The notes beneath the pieces were generated by a model. That model was not told the origin of the DNA, made no database searches, and was given only the letters and a program-made list of their open reading frames with translations. Made by a program: the position numbers and the translations under genes. A stretch of 64,000 bases of DNA. Origin: Aliiglaciecola sp041538045 (GTDB taxonomy: Bacteria > Pseudomonadota > Gammaproteobacteria > Enterobacterales > Alteromonadaceae). The stretch spans positions 8,384-72,383 of the forward strand of contig NZ_JBGOSE010000016.1 of NCBI RefSeq assembly GCF_041538045.1. Reading direction: 5' to 3'. Numbering within the stretch: position 1 is the stretch's first letter; each line of letters begins with the position of its first letter. Shown here in pieces: positions 15,926 through 25,621 of the stretch.

Positions 15926-17990
15926 AGAAAATCTGTTAGTTGAACTGGGTACGGAAGAACTTCCACCAAAAGCATTGAAAAACCTATCCCAGGCTTTTTC
16001 TGAAAATATCAAATTAGGTTTGCAAGGCGCGAACCTAGCTTTCGATCACATTGAAAGCTACGCATCTCCAAGACGTCTGGCTGTTAAAGTCATTGCCTTA
16101 GCAGAAAAACAACTTGATAAAGAAGTAGAAAAACGTGGTCCAGCTGTAAGCGCTGCATTTGATGACGAAGGTAATCCTACTAAAGCGGCTGAAGGTTGGG
16201 CGCGTTCTAACGGTATTAGCGTAGACCAAGCACAACGCTTAAAAACCGACAAAGGTGAATGGTTGTTACACGTTGCGAGTGTGGCAGGTAAAACACTACC
16301 CTCTTTATTAGAAGATATTGTTGCTACCGCACTAAAGAAACTTCCCATCCCTAAAGCCATGCGCTGGGGTGACAAAAGAATTCAGTTTATACGCCCTGTA
16401 CACACCCTCTGTATGCTTTATGGAGATAGTGTGATTGATGGTACAGTTCTAGGCTTAAAATCCACTAGAACGATTAACGGTCACAGATTCCATGGTGAAA
16501 GCAGCTTTGAGCTAGCTCACGTTGATGATTATCAAAATCAATTAAAAGATCATTATGTTGTTGCTGACTATCAAACGCGCCAAGACATCATCAAGGAGCA
16601 ACTACAAGAAGCAGCGGCTAAAGAAAACGGCGTAGTAGAGCTAGAGCAAGACTTATTGGATGAAGTGACTGCCTTAGTTGAATGGCCCGTGGTTTTAGTT
16701 GCCAATTTTGAAGACGAGTTTTTACAAGTACCTAAAGAAGCCTTAATTTATACTATGAAAGGTGACCAAAAGTATTTCCCAATGTTAAATGAAAACGGTG
16801 AGCTAAAATCACGCTTTTTGTTTGTAACTAACATTGAAAGTAAAGATCCTATTCAAGTTATTCAGGGTAACGAAAAAGTTATTCGTCCACGTTTATCTGA
16901 TGCGCGCTTTTTCTTTGAAACTGATAAGAAACACACATTAGAAAGTCGCTTGGATAGTTTAGAAAGCGTCTTGTTTCAAAAACAATTAGGTACCTTAGCA
17001 GACAAGTCCCGCAGAATTTCTGAGTTAGCAGCAAAAATTGCTAAGCATATTGATGCCAACGAAACTCAAGCTGCTAGAGCTGGTTTGTTATCAAAAACCG
17101 ATTTGATGACTGAAATGGTAATGGAATTCCCCGATGTACAAGGTGTTATGGGAATGCACTATGCCAATCACGATGGCGAAGATGAAGTGGTTGCTAACGC
17201 CTTAAACGAACAATATATGCCGCGTTTTTCTGGTGATGCCCTTCCCCAGTCTAAAGTAAGTTGTGCAGTCGCTCTAGCTGATAAACTAGATACCCTAGTA
17301 GGCATTTTTGGAATAGGTCAATTGCCTAAAGGTGATAAAGACCCATTTGCACTCAGACGTGCAGCCATAGGTATTCTGCGTATTGCTGTTGAGCTTAAAC
17401 TGCCTATCGATTTAGCTGACCTCGTAGCGGATGCTTATCAGCTATTAAAAGAGAAAATAAGTAACCATGAAACCCAAGAACAAGTTGTAGATTTCATTTT
17501 GGGAAGATTTAGAACTTGGTATCAGGAACAAGGCATTGAAGTTGATGTCATACAAGCAGTACTTTCTCGACGTCCTACGGCACCTGCTGATTTTGATGCT
17601 CGTATCCACGGTGTGAAGCAGTTTAAGTTACTGCCTAGTGCCCAAGCATTAGCAGCTGCAAACAAACGCGTTGCGAACATTTTAGATAAGAATAATGTGT
17701 CCGATGAATATAAGTTAGATAACAGTTTGTTGGTGGAAGCACAAGAGAAGCACTTAGCAGATGAGATAGCCCGCATTCAAGAAGAAGCTGCGCCATTGCT
17801 TGCAAAAGGCGATTACGAAGCTGTGTTGCAGGTTCTATCGCAACTGGCGACCAGTATTGATGCATTCTTCGATAATGTAATGGTAATGGCTGACGACGAT
17901 TCGGTTAAGAACAATCGCCTAGCGCTTCTATTACAATTACGTCAGCTTTTCCTTAAGTGTGCTGACATATCGTTATTAAGACACGAATAG
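15918..17990 (+). CDS. glyS: Glycyl-tRNA synthetase beta subunit
   Basis: 690 aa from ATG 15918, with AAAGG upstream at 15911-15915 and the expected N-terminus MRKENLLVELGTEELPPKAL. The frame is open upstream inside glyQ, but that part is not family-like. The protein shows the HD-like region and the C-terminal tRNA-binding (anticodon) domain ending VMADDDSVKNNRLALLLQL. It supplies tRNA recognition in the GlyQS tetramer. Confidence 0.97.
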   Translation: MRKENLLVELGTEELPPKALKNLSQAFSENIKLGLQGANLAFDHIESYASPRRLAVKVIALAEKQLDKEVEKRGPAVSAAFDDEGNPTKAAEGWARSNGISVDQAQRLKTDKGEWLLHVASVAGKTLPSLLEDIVATALKKLPIPKAMRWGDKRIQFIRPVHTLCMLYGDSVIDGTVLGLKSTRTINGHRFHGESSFELAHVDDYQNQLKDHYVVADYQTRQDIIKEQLQEAAAKENGVVELEQDLLDEVTALVEWPVVLVANFEDEFLQVPKEALIYTMKGDQKYFPMLNENGELKSRFLFVTNIESKDPIQVIQGNEKVIRPRLSDARFFFETDKKHTLESRLDSLESVLFQKQLGTLADKSRRISELAAKIAKHIDANETQAARAGLLSKTDLMTEMVMEFPDVQGVMGMHYANHDGEDEVVANALNEQYMPRFSGDALPQSKVSCAVALADKLDTLVGIFGIGQLPKGDKDPFALRRAAIGILRIAVELKLPIDLADLVADAYQLLKEKISNHETQEQVVDFILGRFRTWYQEQGIEVDVIQAVLSRRPTAPADFDARIHGVKQFKLLPSAQALAAANKRVANILDKNNVSDEYKLDNSLLVEAQEKHLADEIARIQEEAAPLLAKGDYEAVLQVLSQLATSIDAFFDNVMVMADDDSVKNNRLALLLQLRQLFLKCADISLLRHE

Positions 17991-18018
17991 AATAAAGTTG
18001 GGATCTAAATTGAAGATT

Positions 18019-18453
18019 ATGAAAAATAAACTCGCCTTAATAGTTTTAGCCAGTACCTTTGTTTCAGGTTGCTCCACTACTTTTGTTGAGCAAATTATGG
18101 AAAAAGACTACCAAAGCTTTTATCTCCGAGGTGTTTTTACTTGGTGGGAAGCGGACGAGAACTATCGGATTGAAAAGGTAAATGGCAACCTTTATAAGGC
18201 TACCGTGAAGCTAATTGCTGACGGCCAGCCTTATGACTTTAAATTTGCTGATGAAAACTACACGCCTGGATATGATTGTGGAAGCCCCACAGGCACAGCA
18301 GGAAAAGTATTAACCGTGGGTAAAACAGCAAAGTCTTCCTGTGAAAATCCGGGGGGGAATTTTCAATTCACACCTAATGAAACAGGCGCATATGATTTTT
18401 TCATCGACTTTACCCACGACCAATCCCCTGTTGTTTACATCGAAAAAGCTTAA
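18019..18453 (+). CDS. Small lipoprotein with a carbohydrate-binding-like beta domain
   Basis: 144 aa from ATG 18019; an in-frame TTG at 17998 is less likely. The signal peptide ends in lipobox VSGC near residue 18. The mature domain (FYLRGVFTWWEADENYRIEKVNGNLYKATVKLIADGQPYDFKFADENYTPG) resembles the Ig-like N-terminal modules of pullulanases and starch-acting enzymes, here standing alone. Two Cys (YDCGS and SSCEN) could form a disulfide. It lies close behind glyS. I would call it an outer-membrane lipoprotein of unknown function. Confidence 0.65.
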   Translation: MKNKLALIVLASTFVSGCSTTFVEQIMEKDYQSFYLRGVFTWWEADENYRIEKVNGNLYKATVKLIADGQPYDFKFADENYTPGYDCGSPTGTAGKVLTVGKTAKSSCENPGGNFQFTPNETGAYDFFIDFTHDQSPVVYIEKA

Positions 18454-18727
18454 ATTCTAATTAGTATCTAAATACTCACCTCTTAGGCAAACCTAAGAGG
18501 TGCTCTTCCAGAAAAGCTCCTGAATAATTCCCCCCTAAGAAGTGCAGATTAAGACCATCGTTCAGGCCTCTAAAGTGCTCCTCTAAAACTCAACCTGAGT
18601 TTGACTGCCATTAGGTTTATTCTTCCTAGTTCCTATGCAAGTCACCGTAACTAACAAATACCAGGCTATTTTTCTTAGGCATTCGAATGTAAGCGCAAAA
18701 CTTAAAGAAACGTTCATTAAATTTAGG
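18454..18727. other. Spacer between convergent lipoprotein gene and gyrB
   Basis: It contains a perfect inverted repeat CACCTCTTAGG/CCTAAGAGGTG (18477-18502) just after the lipoprotein gene. It lacks a T-run, so it is a weak terminator or mRNA end structure. Nothing else is recognised. Confidence 0.6.
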
Positions 18728-18762
18728 CAAAAAAAAGCGCCGAGGATAAAATCTTCAGCGCT
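18728..18762 (-). terminator. Terminator of the dnaA-dnaN-recF-gyrB operon
   Basis: Read on the minus strand: AGCGC-x-GAAGAT / ATCCTC-x-GCGCT hairpin, followed by an 8-T run (plus-strand A-run 18729-18736), 50 bp past the gyrB stop. Confidence 0.8.
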
Positions 18763-18811
18763 TTTGATATCATTAGTATCAGAGATTTAAGTCTGCTATC
18801 AGACCCAAATA

Positions 18812-21232
18812 CTATACGTCTAAGTTTGCTACTCGTAACGCGTTTTCTTCGATGAAGTTACGTCTAGGTTCCACTTGATCACCCATTAGCGTGGTAAACA
18901 ATAAATCTGCACCTATGGCATCTTCAATGGTTACCTGAAGCATTCTACGATTATCTGGGTCCATTGTCGTTTCCCACAATTGGCCAGGGTTCATCTCACC
19001 CAATCCTTTGTATCGCTGAATATATTGCCCACGTTTTGACTCAGACATTAACCATTCCAATGCACTAACAAAATCAGAAACAGGTTTGGTTTTCTCACCG
19101 CGCTTAACGTAAGCACCCTCTTCCATAATGCCGTTGATTGCTGCATTAAGCTCTTTGATTTTTGTGTACTCAGTTGAATCTACAAAGTCGTGATCAAACT
19201 TATATTCAGTATCAATACCATGCTGACGCAAAATAATGGATATGTAATGACTACTGCGCTCTACGTCATCTTTTATTTCGAAGCTGTATGTAGCTCCATC
19301 AGATTCATCATCAGATAATGAAGCAATGTAAGTTTTACCGAAAGCTTCAAGTTTTGCAGGGTCATTTAGGTCAGACACTTCTAAAATATCACTATAGATC
19401 AGTTGATTAACTAAAACCTTAGGATATAACCTACTGATTCTATTGATCATTTTAACAGCTAAATGGTATTGATTAACCAAGTTTTCCAATGCAACTCCAG
19501 AGATACCAGGTGCGTCAGAATTAACATGAATTGAAGCGTCAGATAATGCAATTGACGTTAGATAATTGGTCAACGCATCATCGTCTTTAAGGTATTGTTC
19601 TTGTTTACCTTTTTTCGCTTTATAAAGCGGTGGCTGTGCAATGTAAATATAACCACGCTCTAGGATTTCTGGCATTTGACGGTAGAAGAACGTCAATAGC
19701 AATGTACGAATATGGCTACCGTCAACATCAGCATCGGTCATGATAATGATTTTATGGTAACGCAGTTTTTCAGGATCATATTCGTCACGACCAATACCAC
19801 AACCTAATGCAGTAATTAAGGTAGCAACTTCCTGTGATGAAAGCATCTTATCAAAACGCGCTTTCTCAACGTTAAGTATCTTACCTTTCAGTGGCAATAT
19901 TGCTTGGTTCTTACGGTTACGTCCCTGCTTTGCAGAGCCGCCCGCTGAGTCCCCTTCCACTATGTAAAGTTCAGAGTTAGCAGGATCTTTTTCCTGACAA
20001 TCTGCCAATTTACCAGGCAATCCAGCTAAGTCTAAAGCACCTTTACGGCGAGTCATTTCTCTAGCTTTTCTTGCAGCTTCTCGAGCACGAGCAGCATCAA
20101 TAATCTTACCAATGATGATCTTACTTTCAGATGGATTTTCCAATAGGAAATCTGTAAGGGCTTCACCCATTGCAGTTTCAACAGCAGGTTTCACTTCTGA
20201 TGAAACCAGCTTGTCTTTGGTTTGTGAAGAGAATTTAGGATCCGGGACTTTAACGGAAATAACAGCCGTTAAACCTTCTCTTGCATCGTCACCGCTTGCG
20301 TTGGTTTTGGCTTTCTTGTTTAAGCCTTCTTTTTCCATGTAATTATTTAACGTACGAGTTAATGCTGCACGGAATCCAGCGAGGTGACTTCCACCATCTC
20401 GTTGAGGAATATTGTTGGTAAAACAGAATACATTTTCATTAAAACTATCATTCCATTGCATAGCCACTTCAACAGAAATGCCATCATCCCTTTCAGAAGT
20501 AAAATTGAAAATCTTAGAATGAACCGAAGTTTTAGCTCTATTTAAGTATTCAACAAAGGCTAGAATACCACCGTCATATTTGAAGTGGTCCTTTTTACCA
20601 TCTCTGTCATCAGACAGTACGATGGATACACCTGAGTTTAGGAAGCTTAATTCTCTTAATCGTTTGGCTAGAATATCGTAGTGATATTCCACATTAGTAA
20701 AGGTATCTTCACTCGGCCAAAAACGAATTGTAGTCCCTGTCGTTTCAGATTCACCTACAGCTTTTAAAGGTTCTTGAGGCACACCATGGACATACTCTTG
20801 TTCAAAGACTTTACCTAAACGACGGATTTTCATAGTCAGTCTTTTTGATAATGCATTTACAACAGAAATACCAACACCGTGCAATCCACCGGAGACTTTA
20901 TAGGAATTGTCATCGAATTTACCGCCGGCGTGAAGTACTGTCATAATAACTTCAGCTGCGGAGACACCCTCTTCTTCATGTATTTCTGTAGGAATACCAC
21001 GACCATCATCTGAAACAGAAATAGAACCATCAGTATGAATTTTGACATTAATTTCCGAACAGTGACCAGCAAGGGCTTCATCGATTGAATTATCAACCAC
21101 CTCAAAAACCATGTGGTGCAAACCTGTACCATCGTCTGTATCACCAATATACATACCAGGTCTTTTTCTTACTGCATCTAATCCTTTAAGTACTTTAATA
21201 CTCGAAGAATCGTAGTTATTCTCTTCTGCCAT
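18812..21232 (-). CDS. gyrB: DNA gyrase subunit B
   Basis: 806 aa, the long gammaproteobacterial form. An N-terminal GHKL ATPase domain (EVVDNSIDEALAGH, GRGIPT, GGLHGVG) is followed by the transducer, the TOPRIM domain (EGDSAGGSAKQGR and DADVDGSHIR, which bind Mg2+) and the C-terminal tail with QRYKGLGEMNPGQLWETTMD. With GyrA it introduces negative supercoils. recF ends 4 bp upstream, so the two are cotranscribed. Confidence 0.98.
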   Translation of the reverse strand: MAEENNYDSSSIKVLKGLDAVRKRPGMYIGDTDDGTGLHHMVFEVVDNSIDEALAGHCSEINVKIHTDGSISVSDDGRGIPTEIHEEEGVSAAEVIMTVLHAGGKFDDNSYKVSGGLHGVGISVVNALSKRLTMKIRRLGKVFEQEYVHGVPQEPLKAVGESETTGTTIRFWPSEDTFTNVEYHYDILAKRLRELSFLNSGVSIVLSDDRDGKKDHFKYDGGILAFVEYLNRAKTSVHSKIFNFTSERDDGISVEVAMQWNDSFNENVFCFTNNIPQRDGGSHLAGFRAALTRTLNNYMEKEGLNKKAKTNASGDDAREGLTAVISVKVPDPKFSSQTKDKLVSSEVKPAVETAMGEALTDFLLENPSESKIIIGKIIDAARAREAARKAREMTRRKGALDLAGLPGKLADCQEKDPANSELYIVEGDSAGGSAKQGRNRKNQAILPLKGKILNVEKARFDKMLSSQEVATLITALGCGIGRDEYDPEKLRYHKIIIMTDADVDGSHIRTLLLTFFYRQMPEILERGYIYIAQPPLYKAKKGKQEQYLKDDDALTNYLTSIALSDASIHVNSDAPGISGVALENLVNQYHLAVKMINRISRLYPKVLVNQLIYSDILEVSDLNDPAKLEAFGKTYIASLSDDESDGATYSFEIKDDVERSSHYISIILRQHGIDTEYKFDHDFVDSTEYTKIKELNAAINGIMEEGAYVKRGEKTKPVSDFVSALEWLMSESKRGQYIQRYKGLGEMNPGQLWETTMDPDNRRMLQVTIEDAIGADLLFTTLMGDQVEPRRNFIEENALRVANLDV

Positions 21233-21236
21233 TTGA

Positions 21237-22337
21237 TTAGTTCTCCTCTCTCATATGGCCATGTTCCACGTGAAACATTTTCTTGTTTTTGTATTTCTCT
21301 ATAAACAGTAATTGAGATCTTTCAATTGCTGTTATAAAAAGCTGTGTTTCATTTTCTAGTAACTTATCTATAAAAGATTCTCGCTTAGTCTCATCCAACT
21401 CAGCACCAATATCATCTAATAGAAACACACAAGACTTTTTTGTCTGACTACTTAGGTGCTGTATTTGAGCAAGTTGTAATGCCGCAACTAACATTCGCAG
21501 TTGACCGCGAGATAAGGTTTCTGAAACTTCAACGCCATTGCATTTCAGTTTGAGATCAGCCTTGTGCGGACCAACGCTTAGATAACCATTTCGGCAATCT
21601 CTTTCATATTTTCTGCTAATCGACTCTTCAAGCGAAGCGTCTTTTTCCCAACCCCTATGATACGAGATTTCCACCAAAAACTCAGGTAGAAATTGCAATA
21701 AATTGGCATTTATATGCGCCAAAATGCTATCTAGGTAAGCTTTTCTTAATTCTGTAAGGTGGTTTCCTACCTTTATGATTTGTTTGTCCCAGAATTGCAT
21801 CTGAGTGCTATATTCGTAACTATTCGTCAAGGTGTTTTTACGAAGAAGCGCATTCTTCTGTTTTACTAATTTTTGGTACTCTTGTGACGTTTGTATAAAG
21901 GATGGTTCCACGTGGAACAATCCCCAATCTAAAAATCGTCGGCGTAAAGATGGACTGCCAATAATTAAATCTGAACTTTGGGGAGTAAATATTTGAATGG
22001 GAACGTGGCTTACCAGTTCCGACATTTTATTGGATTTATTGCCATTTACACTAACCAACAAAGAGTCGTCATTTTTGCGAGACATTCCAAGTTTTAATGA
22101 ATTCTTAGAATCTGATACAACACTAAAAATGCTAAATTCAGGGGTATTGTATTGAATGACATTTTTATGTTTAAGAGTTCGAAATGAGCGGCCAAAACCT
22201 AAGTAGTGGAGAGCCTCTAAGAAAGAAGACTTACCACTACCGTTTTGACCAAATATAAAATTCAACGAAGGCGAAGGTGAAATGTCAACATTTTGCAGAT
22301 TTCGAAAATGTTGTATCTGGACTTTGTCCAGCTTCAT
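21237..22337 (-). CDS. recF: DNA replication and repair protein RecF
   Basis: 366 aa SMC-like ATPase. It has Walker A GQNGSGKSSFLEAL near residue 30, the ABC signature LSRGQLRMLVAALQLAQ near 280, and Walker B CVFLLDDIGAELD. RecF helps load RecA at gaps. Two stretches of the protein, FHVEP near residue 142 and the near-terminal MFHVEH, are encoded by parS-like sequences, so part of its codon choice is fixed by chromosome partitioning. It sits in dnaA-dnaN-recF-gyrB order with a 24-bp gap from dnaN. Confidence 0.96.
   Translation of the reverse strand: MKLDKVQIQHFRNLQNVDISPSPSLNFIFGQNGSGKSSFLEALHYLGFGRSFRTLKHKNVIQYNTPEFSIFSVVSDSKNSLKLGMSRKNDDSLLVSVNGNKSNKMSELVSHVPIQIFTPQSSDLIIGSPSLRRRFLDWGLFHVEPSFIQTSQEYQKLVKQKNALLRKNTLTNSYEYSTQMQFWDKQIIKVGNHLTELRKAYLDSILAHINANLLQFLPEFLVEISYHRGWEKDASLEESISRKYERDCRNGYLSVGPHKADLKLKCNGVEVSETLSRGQLRMLVAALQLAQIQHLSSQTKKSCVFLLDDIGAELDETKRESFIDKLLENETQLFITAIERSQLLFIEKYKNKKMFHVEHGHMREEN
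21262..21277. other. parS: parS centromere-like site 1 (in recF 3' end)
   Basis: TGTTCCACGTGAAACA matches the widespread ParB-binding consensus TGTTNCACGTGAAACA at every defined position. It overlaps codons for the C-terminal MFHVEH of RecF. parA and parB are encoded at 39.4-41.0 kb. Confidence 0.9.
21904..21919. other. parS: parS-like site 2 (inside recF)
   Basis: GGTTCCACGTGGAACA contains the perfect 14-bp palindrome GTTCCACGTGGAAC. It deviates from the parS consensus at the first base and at one base of the right arm, so it is probably a functional but slightly weaker ParB site. Confidence 0.75.
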
Positions 22338-22361
22338 ATAAAAATGTTTCCTAAATGACGA

Positions 22362-23468
22362 CTACAGTCTCATGGGCATGATAACGTAAAGAGCCGAGTC
22401 ATCAGCAGCATCTTCTATCAAAGCACTACTATTAGAATCCGCCAAGGAAATCTTAACGTTTTCAGAACCTAAAGAGTTAAACACATCAATTAGGTATGCA
22501 ACGTTAAAACCGATTTCCAACTCCCCATCCCCTTCATAAGAAACATCAACAATTTCTTCTGCTTCTTCTTGCTCTGGGTTATTAGCGGTAATCTTTAATT
22601 CATTTTTAGAAAGATTTAAACGTACACCTCTAAATTTTTCATTAGATAAAATAGATGCCCGTGAGAAAGCATTCTTTAAAACGTCTTTGCTGGCCTCAAT
22701 GATTTTATCGCCATCTTTAGGAAGTACTCTGCGATAATCAGGGAAACGACCATCAACTAATTTACTAGTAAAAATGAAATCAGTAGAAAAAATTCGAATA
22801 TGATTTGAACCTAATTGCACCTTAACCAAGTTGTCATCAGCTTCAATAAGGCGACTTATTTCCAAAACTCCCTTACGAGGAATAATAACCTGTCGACTAG
22901 GCAAAGGAGATGCAGTGTATTTCAAACGACACAAAGCCAATCTATGACCATCAGTGGCAACAGTACGAATAATATCTTCTTCAGTTTCAAGACTCATTCC
23001 ATTCAAATAATAACGGACGTCTTGCTGTGCCATTGAAAACTGTGTGCTTTCAATTAAATGTTTAAGGTTAGCTTGGGAAATTTCAAACTCAGTTTCCCCT
23101 TCCCAATCTTCTAAATTTGGATAGTCGCTAGCTGACAATGTAGATAATGAATAACGACTGCGACCGGAACGAATTAGAGCTTTATTACCATCAACTTCAA
23201 ATTTAATTTCGCTTTCATCACCTAAACCACGGCAAATATCAAAAAGTTTTTTGGCAGGAACTGTAATTTCGCCTTCCTCAAATTCCCCTGTTAAGGTCAC
23301 GTTAGAGATTAGCTCTACCTCTAGATCCGTACCTGTTAGCCAAAGTGAACTATCACTGACTTTAATGAGTACGTTAGATAATATCGGTAAAGTATGACGT
23401 CTCTCTACAGCACCAGAGACTAATTGAAGAGGTTGAAGAAAATTTTCCCGACTGATGGTGAATTTCAT
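22362..23468 (-). CDS. dnaN: DNA polymerase III beta sliding clamp
   Basis: 368 aa, about the usual length. It starts MKFTISRENFLQPLQLVSGAVERRHTLPILSNVLI and ends in the clamp signature DSSALYVIMPMRL that forms part of the partner-binding pocket. Three repeated clamp folds form a ring dimer around DNA to give polymerases processivity. It is 20 bp downstream of dnaA in the same operon. Confidence 0.98.
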   Translation of the reverse strand: MKFTISRENFLQPLQLVSGAVERRHTLPILSNVLIKVSDSSLWLTGTDLEVELISNVTLTGEFEEGEITVPAKKLFDICRGLGDESEIKFEVDGNKALIRSGRSRYSLSTLSASDYPNLEDWEGETEFEISQANLKHLIESTQFSMAQQDVRYYLNGMSLETEEDIIRTVATDGHRLALCRLKYTASPLPSRQVIIPRKGVLEISRLIEADDNLVKVQLGSNHIRIFSTDFIFTSKLVDGRFPDYRRVLPKDGDKIIEASKDVLKNAFSRASILSNEKFRGVRLNLSKNELKITANNPEQEEAEEIVDVSYEGDGELEIGFNVAYLIDVFNSLGSENVKISLADSNSSALIEDAADDSALYVIMPMRL

Positions 23469-23488
23469 TTATAAGCTCGTTTTTTATT

Positions 23489-24931
23489 TTAAGAAGATAA
23501 TGTGCGAATAAGGTTCTGATAGTCTTCTTTTATATCATGACTTTCATCTCTTAGCTGTACTATTTTTCTGCATGCATGCAAAACAGTAGTATGGTCCCTT
23601 CCCCCAAACGCATCTCCAATTTCTGGAAGGCTATGGTTGGTTAGTTCTTTCGCTAACGCCATTGCCATTTGCCTTGGTCTAGCCACACTGCGACTGCGCC
23701 TTTTTGACAGAATATCTGCGATTTTAATTTTATAGTATTCAGCTACCGTTTTTTGAATATTATCAATAGTAACTAACTTTTCCTGAAGTGCTAACAAATC
23801 TCTAAGTGCTTCACGCACAAAATCTATTGTTATCGCTCGACCGGTAAAATTCGCATTTGCAATAACACGATTTAGTGCACCTTCTAATTCCCTTACATTT
23901 GAACGTAAACGTTTAGCAATGAAAAATGCAACTTCATCAGGCAAGTTGATTTTATTCTCTAACGCCTTGCGATTTAAAATCGCTACCCGAGTTTCTAGCT
24001 CAGGTGGTTCGATGGCAATGGTTAATCCCCAACCGAAGCGAGATTTTAGACGATCTTCTACCCCATCGATTTCTTTTGGATATCGATCAGAGGTGAGAAT
24101 GATTTGTTGATTACCTTCTAACAACGCATTAAAGGTATGAAAAAACTCTTCCTGCGAACGCTCTTTATTAGCGAAAAATTGAATATCATCTATTAATAAC
24201 GCATCCACCGAACGGTAATAACGTTTAAAAGATTCAATGGCATTATTTTGTAATGCTTTAACCATATCTTGAACAAAACGTTCCGAATGCATGTACACCA
24301 CAGTAGCGTTTTTCTTTTTGGCAATAATGCCATTACCCACTGCGTGCAATAAGTGAGTTTTACCTAAACCCGTTCCGCCATAAATAAATAATGGGTTATA
24401 TGCACCACCTGGATTATCAGCCACCTGAGTTGCAGCGGCTCGTGCTAGTTGGTTTGATTTACCCTCAACAAAGTTATCAAACTTGTAGGTAACATTAATA
24501 TTACTCTTGTGAGCCTGACTAGATACAGTAGCTTTCTGATTAAAGTCCTTGTTATCAGGTTTTTGCGGTTCGGCACTTCTTTCATTAGCTAAAAGTTGAC
24601 CGACATTATCTTTGGATGTATTAGCTACACCATTATTAACAGTAGATTGGTTATTTGAGGTGTTGTTATTATTTGGCGAAAAGTTTGCACCTTGTCTAGC
24701 CGTAACTTCCAATAACAAACTGGGTGCATCAGAACCACAAAACTCTTCAAGCAGTTGGGTGATTCGGCTGTGATATTTATCGCGTACCCAATCTAGTACA
24801 AATCGATTAGGAGCAGACAAAGTTACGTAGAGATTATCTTCTGAAACTTTTAGCGGTCTTATCCACATACTAAATTCTTGCGTAGAAAGATCGTGTTGAA
24901 GACGATCAAGGCATCTATTCCATAAAGACAT
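23489..24931 (-). CDS. dnaA: Chromosomal replication initiator DnaA
   Basis: 480 aa. Domain I (1 to ~90, SLWNRCLDRLQHDLSTQEFSMWIRPL), a Asn/Ser-rich linker domain II (~95-150), AAA+ domain III with Walker A GGTGLGKTHL and Walker B LLIDDIQFF, and DNA-binding domain IV with the signature RPRQMAMALAKELTNHSLPEIGDAFGGRDHTTV. It binds DnaA boxes and opens oriC (36.2-36.6 kb here). Two DnaA-box-like sites at 25272 and 25301 upstream suggest autoregulation. Confidence 0.98.
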   Translation of the reverse strand: MSLWNRCLDRLQHDLSTQEFSMWIRPLKVSEDNLYVTLSAPNRFVLDWVRDKYHSRITQLLEEFCGSDAPSLLLEVTARQGANFSPNNNNTSNNQSTVNNGVANTSKDNVGQLLANERSAEPQKPDNKDFNQKATVSSQAHKSNINVTYKFDNFVEGKSNQLARAAATQVADNPGGAYNPLFIYGGTGLGKTHLLHAVGNGIIAKKKNATVVYMHSERFVQDMVKALQNNAIESFKRYYRSVDALLIDDIQFFANKERSQEEFFHTFNALLEGNQQIILTSDRYPKEIDGVEDRLKSRFGWGLTIAIEPPELETRVAILNRKALENKINLPDEVAFFIAKRLRSNVRELEGALNRVIANANFTGRAITIDFVREALRDLLALQEKLVTIDNIQKTVAEYYKIKIADILSKRRSRSVARPRQMAMALAKELTNHSLPEIGDAFGGRDHTTVLHACRKIVQLRDESHDIKEDYQNLIRTLSS

Positions 24932-25378
24932 TAAAACAAGTCCGTCACGAGGCCATTAACAGCCCGATAAAAGTTAAAATAACTCGATAATTGAAAGCAC
25001 CCGACTAAGTGTGAATTGTCCAATTATTGTTCTTTTTTAGCCCTTTTGCGTAAAGGGTTGTGAATTATCTCGCATTCCCCCCACCAAGTGCAATACTGAA
25101 TTGAACTTAATTTGCCAAACAGGTAACAAATAACACCCATCCCGTTGTTTTAATTATATATTTTAAAATATTATGAAAATTAAAATACATTTAACTTTAT
25201 TTTATTTCGATTTAAAGGTAGATAAAAATACGCTATTTAAAATCACTATTTAAGAAAATAGATTGGAATGTTGTGGATAACATCAACTAAATTAAAACAG
25301 TTATCAACAGTTGATAAATTTTTTATAAAAATAAACTCAATTAATTTAACGATCTTCGCGATCAATGATTGACAAGTA
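24932..25378. promoter_or_regulatory. dnaA-rpmH divergent intergenic region with DnaA boxes
   Basis: AT-rich spacer between the divergent dnaA and rpmH genes. A perfect DnaA box on the minus strand (TGTGGATAA, 25272-25280) and a near box TTATCAACA (25301-25309) are followed by a very AT-rich stretch (25310-25345). This fits dnaA autoregulation. It also resembles the dnaA-adjacent origin of other lineages, but it has few GATC sites compared with the oriC upstream of mnmG. Confidence 0.7.
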
Positions 25379-25407
25379 CTATAAATATCTCTAGTATTCC
25401 GCATCCT
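25379..25407 (+). promoter_or_regulatory. Promoter of rpmH-rnpA operon
   Basis: Perfect -35 TTGACA (25379-25384), 17-bp spacer, -10 TAGTAT (25402-25407), giving a ~65-nt leader before rpmH. Confidence 0.75.
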
Positions 25408-25477
25408 TTTTGAGCGCAATGGTTAAACGTCTATTGAAGTTCATTTTATATTAACCTTTATGTATCGGGACTAGGTC

Positions 25478-25612
25478 ATGAAAAGAACATTTCAACCAAG
25501 TAACTTAAAGCGTAAGCGTTCACACGGTTTTCGTGCCCGTATGGCGACAAAGAATGGACGTAAAGTCCTTGCTAATCGTCGTGCTAAAGGCCGTGCTCGT
25601 TTATCAGCCTAA
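25478..25612 (+). CDS. rpmH: 50S ribosomal protein L34
   Basis: 44 aa, MKRTFQPSNLKRKRSHGFRA at the start and RAKGRARLSA at the end, the universal L34 pattern and length, dense in Arg and Lys. It is a component of the large ribosomal subunit. A GGTC-type leader precedes ATG 25478. rnpA starts 9 bp downstream. Confidence 0.98.
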   Translation: MKRTFQPSNLKRKRSHGFRARMATKNGRKVLANRRAKGRARLSA

Positions 25613-25621
25613 TTTCTCAAA

